Assembly: GCF_030296675.1 (NCBI RefSeq)
Contig: NZ_AP027736.1
Span: 2,232,001-2,296,000, forward strand
DNA from: Demequina sediminis
GTDB taxonomy: Bacteria; Actinomycetota; Actinomycetes; Actinomycetales; Demequinaceae
DNA: 64,000 nucleotides
Direction of reading: 5' to 3'
The notes under the pieces were generated by a model that made no database searches, had not been told where the DNA came from, and saw only the letters and a program-made list of their open reading frames with translations. Below are positions 36,046 through 45,390 of this stretch, piece after piece. Within the stretch, counting starts at the first letter, position 1; every line of letters starts with the position of its first letter. The position numbers and the translations under genes are program-made.

Positions 36046-39015
36046 GTGACGATCACCGAGAACGCCACCATCGAGGGTGCGGGCGTCGCACCCGCCACGC
36101 CAGGCATTCACGTCACCAAGCGTGATGGCACGCGCGAGCCGTACAACGCCGACCGCATCAACAAGGCGATCGAGCGCGCGGCCGAGGGCCTGCCCGACCA
36201 GATCTCGATCACCACCCAGATCGCCACCGAGCTCGCGATCACTCTGTTCGACGGCATCACGACCGAGCAGCTCGACGAGGCCGCGATCGGCGTCGCCGTC
36301 CAGAACGTCAAGGACGACCCGAGCTTCGACACGGTCGCCGCGCGCATGCTGCGCAAGGTCATCTACAAGCGCGTGCTGGGCGGCTACGACACCGAGCTAG
36401 AGCTCGCGCTGCTCCACCAGGCGCGCTTCCCCGGCTACATCCGCGATGCGGTCGAGGAGGGCCTGCTCGACACGCGCCTCACCGAGCTCTTCGACCTCGA
36501 CGCGCTCGCCGCGGCCCTCGACCACACGCGTGACGACCTCATGAAGTACATCGGCACCGTGACGATGCGCAACCGCTACATGATCACCGACCGTCATGGG
36601 AAGTCCCTCGAGGTTCCGCAGTACTTCTGGATGCGCGTGTCGATGGGACTCGCCCTCAACGAGGCGAACCCCACGGAGACCGCTCTCGAGTTCTACGACA
36701 AGATCTCGCGCCTCGACTACCTCCCCGCCGGCTCGACCCTCGTCAACGCGGGCACGTCGTACCCCCAGCTCTCCAACTGCTTCGTGATGCAGATGGAGGA
36801 CGACATTGAGCACATCGCGAAGTCGGTGCGCGACGTTATGTGGCTGACCAAGGGCACGGGCGGAATCGGACTGTCGGTCACCAAGCTGCGCTCCGAGGGC
36901 TCGCCGATCAAGTCGAACAACACCACCTCGACCGGCCCCATCCCGTTCATGCACACGATCGACTCGACGCTGCGCGCCGTGAGCCGCGGTGGCAAGAAGT
37001 TCGGCGCGCTGTGCTTCTACATGGAGAACTGGCACCTCGACTTCCACCAGTTCCTCGACCTGCGCCAGAACTCCGGCGACCCGTACCGCCGCACGCGCAC
37101 CGCGAACACCGCGGTGTGGATCTCCGATGAGTTCATGAAGCGCGTCGAGGCGGACGCCGACTGGTACCTGTTCGACCCGGCCGAGACCCCCGACCTTGTG
37201 GAGCTCACCGGCGCGGCCTTCTCCGCTCGCTACGCCGAGTACGTGGCCCAGGCCGAGGCCGGACGCATGCGCAACTTCAAGAAGATGAAGGCGCGCGAGC
37301 AGTACAAGTCGATCCTCATCATGCTGCAGACCACGTCGCACCCGTGGCTCACGTGGAAGGACACGATCAACAACCGTGCCCTCAACACCAACACGGGCAC
37401 GATCCACCTGTCGAACCTGTGCACCGAGATCTGCCTTCCGCAGGACCGCGAGAACATCGCGGTCTGCAACCTCGCCTCGGTGAACCTGTCGACCCACCTG
37501 GTCGACGGCAAGATCGACTGGGACCGCATGAAGGACTCGGTGCGCCTCGCGGTGCGCCAGCTCGACAACCTGGTCGACATCACGCTGTCCTCGGTGCCCG
37601 AGTCGGAGTTCGCGAACCGCGAGAACCGCGCGATCGGCCTGGGCGTCATGGGCTTTACCGACATCTCGGAGCGCATGGGCCTCGCGTACGAGTCCGAGGA
37701 GGCATACGACCTCATCGACGAGATCGTCGAGTTCGTCTCCTTCCACGCGATCGATGCCTCGGCCGACCTCGCCCGCGAGCGCGGCTCGTACAGCAACTTC
37801 GAGGGCTCGGGCTGGTCGCAGGGCAAGGTGCCGTTCGACACCATCGCCGAGACCGAGGCCGACCGTGGCGTCCCGATCGCCGTCAACCGCACCGTGCGCC
37901 AGGACTGGGACACGCTGCGCGAGAAGGTCAAGGGCGGCATCCGCAACGCGACCCTCATGGCCGTCGCGCCCACCGCGTCGATCGGCCTCGTGGCGGGCAC
38001 CACGCCCGGCTTCGACCCGCAGTTCTCGCAGATCTTCTCCCGCGCGACCTCGTCGGGCAAGTTCCTCGAGGTCAACCGCAACCTGGTGAAGGACCTGCAG
38101 GACCTGGGCCTGTGGGAGCAGGTGCGCGACCGTCTCCTCGAGGTGCAGGGTGACCTGTCCCAGATCGACGAGGTTCCCGAGCACCTCAAGGAGGTCTACA
38201 AGACCTCGTTCCAGCTCTCGCCCTACGCCTTCATCGAGGTCGCGGCGCGCGCCCAGAAGTGGATCGACCAGGCCATCAGCCGCAACATCTACCTCGAGGA
38301 CCGCGACGTCGAGAACATGATGAAGCTGTACGCGGCGGCCTGGGAGCGTGGCGTCAAGACCACCTACTACCTCCACATGAAGCCGCGTCACACCGCCGAG
38401 CAGTCGACGGTGCGCGTCAACAAGACCGAGAAGATCAACGCCACCGGCAATGCCGCGGGACGCGCTGCCACCGGCTCGACCGGCGGCGGTGCACGCAAGG
38501 GCTTCGGCGCCGCGCGCAAGGGGTTCGGCGCCGCGAAGGCCGTCGCACCCACGGAGGTGACCGCCGAGGTCGCCGCCGCCGTGACAAGCGCCGTGGTGGC
38601 CGATGCCGTGGTGGCCGATTCCACCCCGGCGCCTGCCGCTCCGGTCGCCGCGTCCCCCGTGGCGAAGGGCTTCGGCGGCTTCGGCGCGGCGAAGGCCGCG
38701 GCTCCCGCCGAGGCCTCCGCTCAGTCGGCGCCCGTTGCTACTCCGGAAGCGACCCCGGCACCCGCTGCGCACGCGACCGCCGCCCCGGCATCGGTCCTGT
38801 CCGCGGTCGCGGCGAGCGCCTTCGCCGCCGCCCCTCAGGAGCAGCCGGCGGTCCCGCCGGCCTCGCTGCCCGAGTCCACTCCCGCCGCGGCCCCCGAGAG
38901 CGCCACGCTGCTCACCGTGGTGGAGAGTGTTGTCGACTGGGACACGGAACTGGTGGGCGGAGTCGCCTGCCCCGTGGACCCCATGGAGCGGCTCCAGTGC
39001 GAGTCGTGCCAGTAG
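36046..39015 (+). CDS. nrdA: ribonucleotide reductase large subunit with Ala/Pro-rich insert
   Basis: Class I catalytic subunit of 989 residues that reduces NDPs to dNDPs. An N-terminal ATP cone (VTKRDGTREPYNADRINKAI) is the allosteric activity site. The barrel contains NCFVM (redox Cys), active-site NLCTEICLP and PTASIGLVAGTTPGFDPQ. The C-terminus ends in the mobile pair CESCQ that passes electrons from thioredoxin. Between the barrel end (about residue 795) and the tail (about 970) lies an unusual 170-residue low-complexity stretch rich in Ala/Pro with KGFG motifs. GTG 36046 fits the operon. Regulation by NrdR is likely. Confidence 0.94.
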   Translation: MTITENATIEGAGVAPATPGIHVTKRDGTREPYNADRINKAIERAAEGLPDQISITTQIATELAITLFDGITTEQLDEAAIGVAVQNVKDDPSFDTVAARMLRKVIYKRVLGGYDTELELALLHQARFPGYIRDAVEEGLLDTRLTELFDLDALAAALDHTRDDLMKYIGTVTMRNRYMITDRHGKSLEVPQYFWMRVSMGLALNEANPTETALEFYDKISRLDYLPAGSTLVNAGTSYPQLSNCFVMQMEDDIEHIAKSVRDVMWLTKGTGGIGLSVTKLRSEGSPIKSNNTTSTGPIPFMHTIDSTLRAVSRGGKKFGALCFYMENWHLDFHQFLDLRQNSGDPYRRTRTANTAVWISDEFMKRVEADADWYLFDPAETPDLVELTGAAFSARYAEYVAQAEAGRMRNFKKMKAREQYKSILIMLQTTSHPWLTWKDTINNRALNTNTGTIHLSNLCTEICLPQDRENIAVCNLASVNLSTHLVDGKIDWDRMKDSVRLAVRQLDNLVDITLSSVPESEFANRENRAIGLGVMGFTDISERMGLAYESEEAYDLIDEIVEFVSFHAIDASADLARERGSYSNFEGSGWSQGKVPFDTIAETEADRGVPIAVNRTVRQDWDTLREKVKGGIRNATLMAVAPTASIGLVAGTTPGFDPQFSQIFSRATSSGKFLEVNRNLVKDLQDLGLWEQVRDRLLEVQGDLSQIDEVPEHLKEVYKTSFQLSPYAFIEVAARAQKWIDQAISRNIYLEDRDVENMMKLYAAAWERGVKTTYYLHMKPRHTAEQSTVRVNKTEKINATGNAAGRAATGSTGGGARKGFGAARKGFGAAKAVAPTEVTAEVAAAVTSAVVADAVVADSTPAPAAPVAASPVAKGFGGFGAAKAAAPAEASAQSAPVATPEATPAPAAHATAAPASVLSAVAASAFAAAPQEQPAVPPASLPESTPAAAPESATLLTVVESVVDWDTELVGGVACPVDPMERLQCESCQ

Positions 39016-39044
39016 CGGATCACTAGGAACAGGAGACTTCACAC

Positions 39045-40034
39045 ATGGGCATCCTCGGCAGCGGCGTGCAGGACGGACTCCTGCTCAAGCCGATCACCTA
39101 CCCCTGGGCCTACGACCTGTACAACCAGGCCGTCGCCAACACGTGGTTCCCCAACGAGATTCAGCTCGGTGAGGACCTCGCGGACTTCAAGAAGATGACT
39201 GAGGAGGAGAAGCACGCCATCACGTACCTGATGTCGTACTTCAACCCCAACGAGCTGCTGGTGAACAAGGCACTCGCGTTCGGCGTCTACCCCTACATCA
39301 ATGCTCCCGAGGGTCACCTGTACCTCGCGAAGCAGATGTGGGAGGAGGCGAACCACTGCATGTCCTTCGAGTACGTGCTCGAGACCTTCCCGATCGACCG
39401 CGAGGCCGCCTACGAATCGCACGTCACCGTGCCCTCGATGGCCGCCAAGGAGGAGTTCGAGGTCAAGTTCATCAAGCGGATGACGGAGGAGACCCTCGAC
39501 ATCACGACCACCGAGGGCAAGAAGGACTTCATCCGCAACCTCGTGGCCTACAACATCATCCTCGAGGGGATCTGGTTCTACTCGGGCTTCATGGTCGCGC
39601 TGAGCTTCCGTCAGCGGAACCTGCTGCGCAACTTCGGCTCGCTCATGGACTGGATCATCCGTGACGAGTCCCTGCACCTGCAGTTCGGCATCAACCTCAT
39701 CCTCACGGTGCTCGAGGAGAACGAGGACCTGCAGGACCCCGAGTTCGCCGAGGAGATCCGTCAGATGATCCTGGGTGCCGTGGAGATGGAGGAGGCGTAC
39801 AACCGCGACCTCCTCCCCAAGGGAATCCTGGGCCTCAACTCCGACTACGTGAACCAGTACGTCAAGTACCTGGCCGACCGCCGGCTCGAGGAGTTGGGCT
39901 TCGAGGCGCACTACAACGTCTCGAACCCCGCCAAGTGGATGGCCGCCGCCAACGACACCCTTCAGCTAGTCAACTTCTTCGAGGCGACCAACACCTCGTA
40001 CGAGGTCAACGCCCAGGCGACCAAGAAGCAGTAG
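39045..40034 (+). CDS. nrdB: ribonucleotide reductase small subunit, subclass Ic-like (radical Tyr replaced by Phe)
   Basis: This 329-residue ferritin-like protein provides the oxidising equivalent for NrdA. Metal ligands are visible as Glu in NPNELLVN (in place of the usual Asp), E-x-x-H in EEANHCMSF, Glu in EGIWFYSGF and E-x-x-H in RDESLHLQF. The residue four after the first His, normally the radical Tyr, is Phe (HCMSF). Glu as first ligand plus Phe at this site is the hallmark of subclass Ic enzymes, which use a Mn/Fe centre instead of a tyrosyl radical. It starts 29 bases after nrdA with GGAACAGGAG upstream. Confidence 0.92.
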   Translation: MGILGSGVQDGLLLKPITYPWAYDLYNQAVANTWFPNEIQLGEDLADFKKMTEEEKHAITYLMSYFNPNELLVNKALAFGVYPYINAPEGHLYLAKQMWEEANHCMSFEYVLETFPIDREAAYESHVTVPSMAAKEEFEVKFIKRMTEETLDITTTEGKKDFIRNLVAYNIILEGIWFYSGFMVALSFRQRNLLRNFGSLMDWIIRDESLHLQFGINLILTVLEENEDLQDPEFAEEIRQMILGAVEMEEAYNRDLLPKGILGLNSDYVNQYVKYLADRRLEELGFEAHYNVSNPAKWMAAANDTLQLVNFFEATNTSYEVNAQATKKQ

Positions 40035-40074
40035 ACAAGTGTCCAACAGCCGGTAGAATGGCGGACGGACCACG

Positions 40075-40114
40075 AGACGCCCGGCGCTGAGCGATCGCTC
40101 AGCGCCGGGCGTCT
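40075..40114 (+). terminator. perfect 40-bp palindrome after nrdB
   Basis: agacgcccggcgctgagcga and its exact complement follow each other without a loop base, 40 bases after the nrdB stop. It would fold to a very stable hairpin. The flanking tail CCGTGTGTGCGG is not T-rich, so this is an L-shaped or Rho-assisted terminator at best. Confidence 0.7.
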
Positions 40115-40230
40115 CCGTGTGTGCGGCGTGAGAAGCAACCCGACCTCCGCCCGCCTCCGCACTCACCCTCGCGACACCACGCGCCGCACAGGGACGCCAC
40201 CGCGCCCCGCCAGCACAAGAAGGCCCCGAC

Positions 40231-41523
40231 TTGACCGCCACGCTCGACTCCGCCACCGGCGCGACGCCCGCCGCCGCCCCCGCCGCTCCCTCCGTCGCAC
40301 CCACCTCGTTCAGCCCCGGCAGCGCGATGACGCGTCGCCAGAAGCTGATGTACATCGTCGTGCTGGGTGCCCTCGTGGCGCTCGGCCCCTTCACCGTCGA
40401 CATGTACCTTCCGGCGTTCCCCACCGTGGCGGCCGACCTGCTCGCCTCCGACGCCGCCATCCAGCTCACGCTCACCGCGACCACGATCGGCTTCGCGCTC
40501 GGCCAGCTGATCGTGGGGCCGCTGAGCGATTCGCTGGGTCGCAAGCGCCCGCTGATCGCGGCGACCGTGCTCCACATCCTCGCGTCGATCGCGGTGGTGC
40601 TCGCGCCCACGATCGAGTGGGTCATGGTCGGTCGCGTGCTGCAGGGCGTGGGCGCTGCGGGAGGCGCGGTGGTCGCGATGGCCATGGTGCGTGACCTCTT
40701 TGCAGGCCAGGCGCTCATCCGCATGCTCGCCCGCATGGCGCTCGTGACCGGCCTCGCGCCGGTGATCGCGCCCGTGATCGGCTCGCAGCTCCTCAACGTC
40801 ATGGACTGGCGCGGCCTGTTCGTGGTGCTCGCCCTCTACGGTGCCCTGGTCGCGCTCGTCGTGGGCGGCGTGATCCGCGAGACCCTGCCCGTCGAGCGCA
40901 GGGGCGGCACGTCGCTCAAGGCGACGCGCGTGCGTTACGCGCACCTGCTGGGCGACGCGTCGTTCGTGGGCATCGCGCTCGTCGGCGCCTTCACGTTCTC
41001 CGCACTCTTCGCCTACCTCTCCGCGTCGTCGTTCGTCCTTCAGGACGTGTTCGGTCTCAGCGCCCAGGAGTACGGCATCGTGTTCGGCGCCAACTCGATC
41101 GGCCTCGTGATCGCCAACCAGACCTCGGCGCGCCTCATGCGGGTGCTCGCTCCGCGCGCGGTCGCCACCGGCGGACTGATCATCATGCTCACGGGCGCGG
41201 TCCTGCTCGCCGTGGGTGACCTGCTGGACCTCGGACTCATCGGCGTGCTCGTCCCGCTGTTCTTCGTGGTCGCCTCGGTGGGCGTGATCATGCCCACCGT
41301 CCAGATCACCGCGCTCGCGAACCACGGCGCGGAGGCTGGCACGGCCGCGTCCCTCATCGGCGCGCTGAACTTCGGCGTCGCGGGACTCGTGTCGCCGCTC
41401 GTCGGGGTGCTCGGCGTCTCGGTGATGTCGATGGCGATCGTCATGGTCGCGTGCCTGATCGTGGCGAACGCCGTCTTCTGGATCGTCGTGCGACCGCGCG
41501 TGCAGGCGACCGCGATCGCCTAA
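40231..41523 (+). CDS. Bcr/CflA-type drug resistance MFS transporter
   Basis: A 430-residue, 12-helix transporter of the DHA1 family. After a 35-residue Ala/Pro-rich tail the first helix reads YIVVLGALVALGPFTVDMYLPAFP, the Bcr/CflA signature. Loop 2-3 GPLSDSLGRKRPL is the MFS motif A, and GRVLQGVGAAGGAVVAMAMVRDLF fits motif C. TTG 40231 is the annotated start; ATG 40327 (MTRRQKLMY) is a plausible alternative that skips the tail. It exports small drugs or dipeptides in relatives; the substrate here is unknown. It is monocistronic. Confidence 0.87.
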   Translation: MTATLDSATGATPAAAPAAPSVAPTSFSPGSAMTRRQKLMYIVVLGALVALGPFTVDMYLPAFPTVAADLLASDAAIQLTLTATTIGFALGQLIVGPLSDSLGRKRPLIAATVLHILASIAVVLAPTIEWVMVGRVLQGVGAAGGAVVAMAMVRDLFAGQALIRMLARMALVTGLAPVIAPVIGSQLLNVMDWRGLFVVLALYGALVALVVGGVIRETLPVERRGGTSLKATRVRYAHLLGDASFVGIALVGAFTFSALFAYLSASSFVLQDVFGLSAQEYGIVFGANSIGLVIANQTSARLMRVLAPRAVATGGLIIMLTGAVLLAVGDLLDLGLIGVLVPLFFVVASVGVIMPTVQITALANHGAEAGTAASLIGALNFGVAGLVSPLVGVLGVSVMSMAIVMVACLIVANAVFWIVVRPRVQATAIA

Positions 41524-41574
41524 CCCGGCCCCGGCATCGTCGCTTCGCAGGGGCGCCCGCGTTACCGTGGGGCC

Positions 41575-42182
41575 ATGACGATGCGCGCGGTCATCCTGCT
41601 GTTCGAGGGCTTTGATCTCATCGATGCCGGCGGCCCCTACGAGGTGCTGCTCACGGCCTCGCGGCTGCTCGAGAGGGACGGCCTCGCACCCGCCTACCAG
41701 GTGGTGTTGGCGAGCGTGGGTGGGGACGATGCCGTCGCGTACGGGGGCATGACACTCACCGGCCTCGCGGACGCTTCCGCTCTTGAGGACTCCGACATTC
41801 TGGTGGTGCCTGGCACCATCGATGTGGCGTGCGCCCTCGCCGATGCCGGGCTGCGTGAGGCCATCGAGCGGCTGGGCGGGGAGCGGCGCTGACGGCCTCG
41901 GTCTGCACGGGCGCCTTCCTGCTCGCGCGCGCGGGGTTGCTCGCGGACGCTCCCGCGACCACGCACTGGGAGGACCTCGCGGACCTCGCGGCGTGCGACG
42001 AGGTCGGCTCGGTCGTGGCCGGGGTTCGGTGGGTCGACGCGGGGCGCGTGCTCACGAGCGGAGGCTTGACGTCTGGCATCCATCTCGCGCTGCACCTGGT
42101 GGCGAGGACCCACTCCGTCGAGCTCGCGTTGCGCACCGCGCGCCAGTTGGACCTGGACTGGAGCCCGGACCCGGCGCGATAG
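41575..42182 (+). CDS. DJ-1/PfpI family protein (one-base undercall near 41878)
   Basis: A roughly 202-residue class I glutamine-amidotransferase-like protein. The N-terminal part (AVILLFEGFDLIDAGGPYEVL; VVPGTIDVACALAD) and the C-terminal part (LTASVCTGAFLLARAGLLADAP; VRWVDAGRVLTSGGLTSGIHLALHLV) are in different printed frames. One G in the run 41878-41881 joins them as GGGAALTASVCTGAF, placing the nucleophile Cys. The TTHWEDLADLA segment matches AraC-associated DJ-1/PfpI domains, here without the AraC half. Function unknown; isonitrile hydratase-like or chaperone roles occur in the family. Confidence 0.85.
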
Positions 42183-42210
42183 CCTCGCGCGCGGCGTGCC
42201 GCGCTCCGCG

Positions 42211-45200
42211 CTAGTCGCGCGGCGTGATGGTGACGATCACCGAGTCGAGCAGGTAGGCATCCTCGCGGCCGCTGTAGAGCTCGATCGTGTGGACACCGGG
42301 GCCCACCCCGCGCGTCTTGAAGTGCTTGGCATCCGTGCCGAGCGAGTTGGCGAACGGCGAGCCGAACGCGGTCGAGTCCATCGCGTTGCCCGAGTTGGCA
42401 CCGATCCTGCCCGACCCCGACCAGCCCCACGGGTTGAGGGTGTTGGAGTCGATCGCGACGCGGTCGTCGTGCTTGCCGCGGTCGCCCTCCCACGCCACCA
42501 CACCCAGGTCGATGTCCGCCTGGCCCTCGGTGAGGAAGTGGAGCTGCGTGCTCGAGTTGAAGAGCCACTGCGTGCCGTCGAGCACGAGCACCGTCGCCTC
42601 GGGAAGGTCGGCGTGCTCGTAGACGATCGTGATCGCGAAGCCGGCGTAGTAGTTGGGGGCGAAGGACAAGAAGCGCTGGGGCAGTGCGACGTCGGCGAGC
42701 GCATACGCGCCCGTGCCCGCCGCGGCGACCTGCTCCGTGATGTCGGCCGTGGCCTGGTAGTACTGGTCGGCGAGGTGCCAGCTGGTCTCGACGTCGTCGG
42801 CCGTCACGGTCACGTAGTCGCCGCCGGGGACCCGCAGGCGCGCGGTGTCGAGCGGGGCCGACCACGAGTCCAGCACGCCGCGGTTCGCCGACCACGACAG
42901 CGTCGCGCTCACCACGGTCGACCCCGGGGAAGCATGTCGGCGTCCACGGTGGTCTCGGACGAGCTGGTCTGTCCGCCCGCGAGGTTGAGGGGGCGCATCG
43001 ACTGGCTGTTGTTGTCGTAGGTCGAGTTCGCGTCGGAGCCTCGGAAGTCCATGACCCGCTCGCAGTCCCGGAACGCGAGGTTGCAGCCCAGGAGCGGGGC
43101 ACCCACCACGACCGCCGCCGCACGGCCGGTCGCGTCGTAGTGCGGAGGAAGCTCGGTCTCGGCCTCGGCGAGCGTGGTGCGCACGCGGTACGAGACGTGG
43201 TCCTCGCCGGTGGTCGCCGAGAATTCGGTCCACGCGTCATCCCCGAGCTCGACGCCTGTCACGGACGCGAGCCCGAGCGACAGCGTGGTGCTGCCACCAG
43301 CCGCGAGGGTCTCAAGGGAGCAGTCGGCCGTCGAGCGGTCATCGGCGAGCTCGCACGTCCAGTCGCCCGCCGTCACGGTTCCCGCCGAAGCGAAGGACAG
43401 GTAGTCACCCAGGACCTCGGCGCTGACGGGAGTCGAGGAGCCCGCACCGGCCGCCGGCGCGGCGAAGGCTAGCCCCTCGGGCAAGACGATGCTCGCGGTC
43501 ACGTCCTCGGCGGCGTCCTCGCCGTCGTTGGTGAGCGGCATCGCGACCGTCGGAGAGGTGCGCGCGAGAGTCAGCAGGCCCGTCGGGGAGGACGCGATCG
43601 CAAGAGCGGTGCGAGGAGTTGTGCCGCCCCCAGTGTCTCCACCGCCAGTGTCTCCACCGCCGGTGTCTCCACCGCCAGTGTCTCCACCACCGGTGTCTCC
43701 ACCGCCAGTGTCTCCACCGCCAGTGTCTCCACCGCCAGTGTCTCCACCGCCAGTGTCTCCACCGCCAGTGTCTCCACCGCCAGTGTCTCCACCACCGGTG
43801 TCTCCACCGCCAGTGTCTCCACCACCGGTGTCTCCACCGCCAGTGTCTCCACCACCGGTTGAGCTGCCGGGCCTCGTGCCGCCGCCTCCGGGGGTCACGT
43901 CATCGGGGGATACGTCGTCAGGAACGGTGTCGCCGGGAGCGTCGTCGCCGCCCGATCGCGCCTCGGACTCGCCGACCGCCAGATCGAGCGGTGCGAGCAC
44001 TCCGGGCGTCTCGGGAGACGGCTCGACCGACGGCTCCGCGCTCGGCGACGGAGTCGGTGCGCCCGCGAGGCCGGGGCCCTCCCCTCGCCCACGGCATCGT
44101 CTTCCTCGCCCGCACCGGGCTCCGCCACGGGCGCGGGTTCTGCAGCGGGCTGCGTCGTCGCCGCCTGGCCGATGATCCCCATGACGCTCGCGCCGGTCAT
44201 GATGAGCGACACGACTCCCAGGGTGGCTGCGGCGGGAAGAGCGACCGCGGCGAGGCCATTGGCGACGGCCGTGAAGCCGCCCGCGATCGCGCCGCCCAGG
44301 CCCGTCGAGCCGCCCGCGGTGCCCGCCGCGCCGGCCCCTCCCGCGCCTCCGGCGCCGCCCGCGCCAGAGGCGCTCGTGGCACCCTGACCGAGCGCGCCGC
44401 CCACGGGCAGTCCGCCCTCAAGCGCTTTGAGACCCGCGATGCCGAGGACCATCGGGCCGATGATCGCGCGCAGTCCGCGGTTGACGTCCTCGAGTTCGGC
44501 GACCAGCGCGCTGCACTTCACGCACGCGCGCACGTGGTCATCGACGCGCGTGTGCTCGCGCTTGCTCAGTCCGCCGCGCACGTAGGAACCCAGCTGAGCA
44601 TTGACCTCGAGGCAGTCGAGCGTGTCTGCGGCGCCCAGATGCTGCTGCAGGTAGGCCTGGCGGAGCGCCTCGCGCGCACGGTAGGCGAGGGCGGCCACGC
44701 CGTTGGCAGACAGGCCCAGGAGCGGGGCGATGTCCTTGGGGCTCTTCTTCTCGACCTCGGTGTACCAGAGCACGGCGCGCCACCGCTCGGGCAACGACTG
44801 GAAGGCATCGGCGACCATCGAGTGCTCGAAGGAGTCCAGCGCGGGCTCGTCCGATCCGGCCTGATGACCCATCGCGGACTCGTACGGCGTCATGTCCTCG
44901 CGCGGTCGCGTCCGGTTCGCCTTTTCGATGACGTCGAGGCCCGTGCGGCGCACGATCGTGAACAGGTAGGCCCGGAACGCGAGGTCGGGGCCGTCACCCT
45001 GTTGAAGCGCGCGCAGGATCCGTGAGAAGGACTCGGAGACCACGTCCTCGGCATCCGCGGCGCTGTTGGTGTACTGGCGCGCCACCTTGCGGGCCGCGTC
45101 GGAGTGGCGCTCGTAGAGCATGCCGAAGGCGGCCGGGTCGCCGGCGCGTACACCGGCGATCAGCTCAGGGTCGCTGGACGTTTCCGTCCATAGCGACAGT

Positions 45201-45214
45201 GCCTCCTGCGTCAT
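42211..45214 (-). CDS. ECF sigma factor fused to zinc anti-sigma domain, membrane helix and extracellular region (two undercalls)
   Basis: One protein of about 1001 residues if one base is restored at each of the runs 44081-44084 and 42926-42929. Order: sigma region 2 (about 17-95, AGDPAAFGMLYERHSDAARK; EDVVSESFSRIL), region 4 (about 130-190), a zinc anti-sigma motif H-x3-C-x2-C (H227, C231, C234), Gly/Ala linker, membrane helix (about 320-348, VALPAAATLGVVSLIMTG), Pro-rich acidic segment, fifteen GGGDT repeats (about 453-530), a DUF11-like beta-domain, and a C-terminal surface domain with YYAGFAITIVYEH. ECF groups with such C-terminal membrane extensions are known in actinobacteria (ECF52/53 type). 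It would act as sensor, anchor and sigma factor in one chain. Confidence 0.82.
43631..43858. repeat. fifteen tandem 15-bp repeats encoding GGGDT
   Basis: The unit tgtctccaccgccag (with ccaccgg variants) repeats fifteen times, without interruption, inside the ECF fusion gene. On the coding strand each unit gives Gly-Gly-Gly-Asp-Thr. It forms a flexible acidic stalk between the membrane and the surface domains and is prone to copy-number change. Confidence 0.95.
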
Positions 45215-45333
45215 CTCCGTGCTCGCTCCTGAATGCAGGGCCCTGGGGTCTCGTCATTCTCTCGGCTCGCGCACCGTGCGGGCAAGGGGCGCGCTGAGTG
45301 ATTCGTCACACTTCCACCCCTTTTGAGCCTGTC

Positions 45334-45359
45334 GGAAGAATTTTCTCGGAAGTCGCGTC
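45334..45359 (+). promoter_or_regulatory. candidate ECF-type promoter
   Basis: GGAA (45334-45337) and CGTC (45356-45359), 18 bases apart, resemble the -35 and -10 of ECF-dependent promoters and face the degenerate GGDEF-like gene. A second GGAA lies at 45348-45351. The spacing is slightly long, so confidence is low. Confidence 0.3.
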
Positions 45360-45390
45360 ATGACGATGCATGGGTCGCGTCTCATAGGGC

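Noticed and set aside
43631-43858. Regular repeats resembling a CRISPR array
   Set aside because: The 15-bp units have no spacers and encode GGGDT in frame within a protein gene.
43619-45025. Plus-strand frame of 468 residues with CLHRQ-type repeats, and a PPVSP repeat frame at 43489-44175
   Set aside because: Both are antisense to the ECF fusion gene. The repeats merely mirror the 15-bp array; there is no ribosome site, and the coding strand has recognisable domains.
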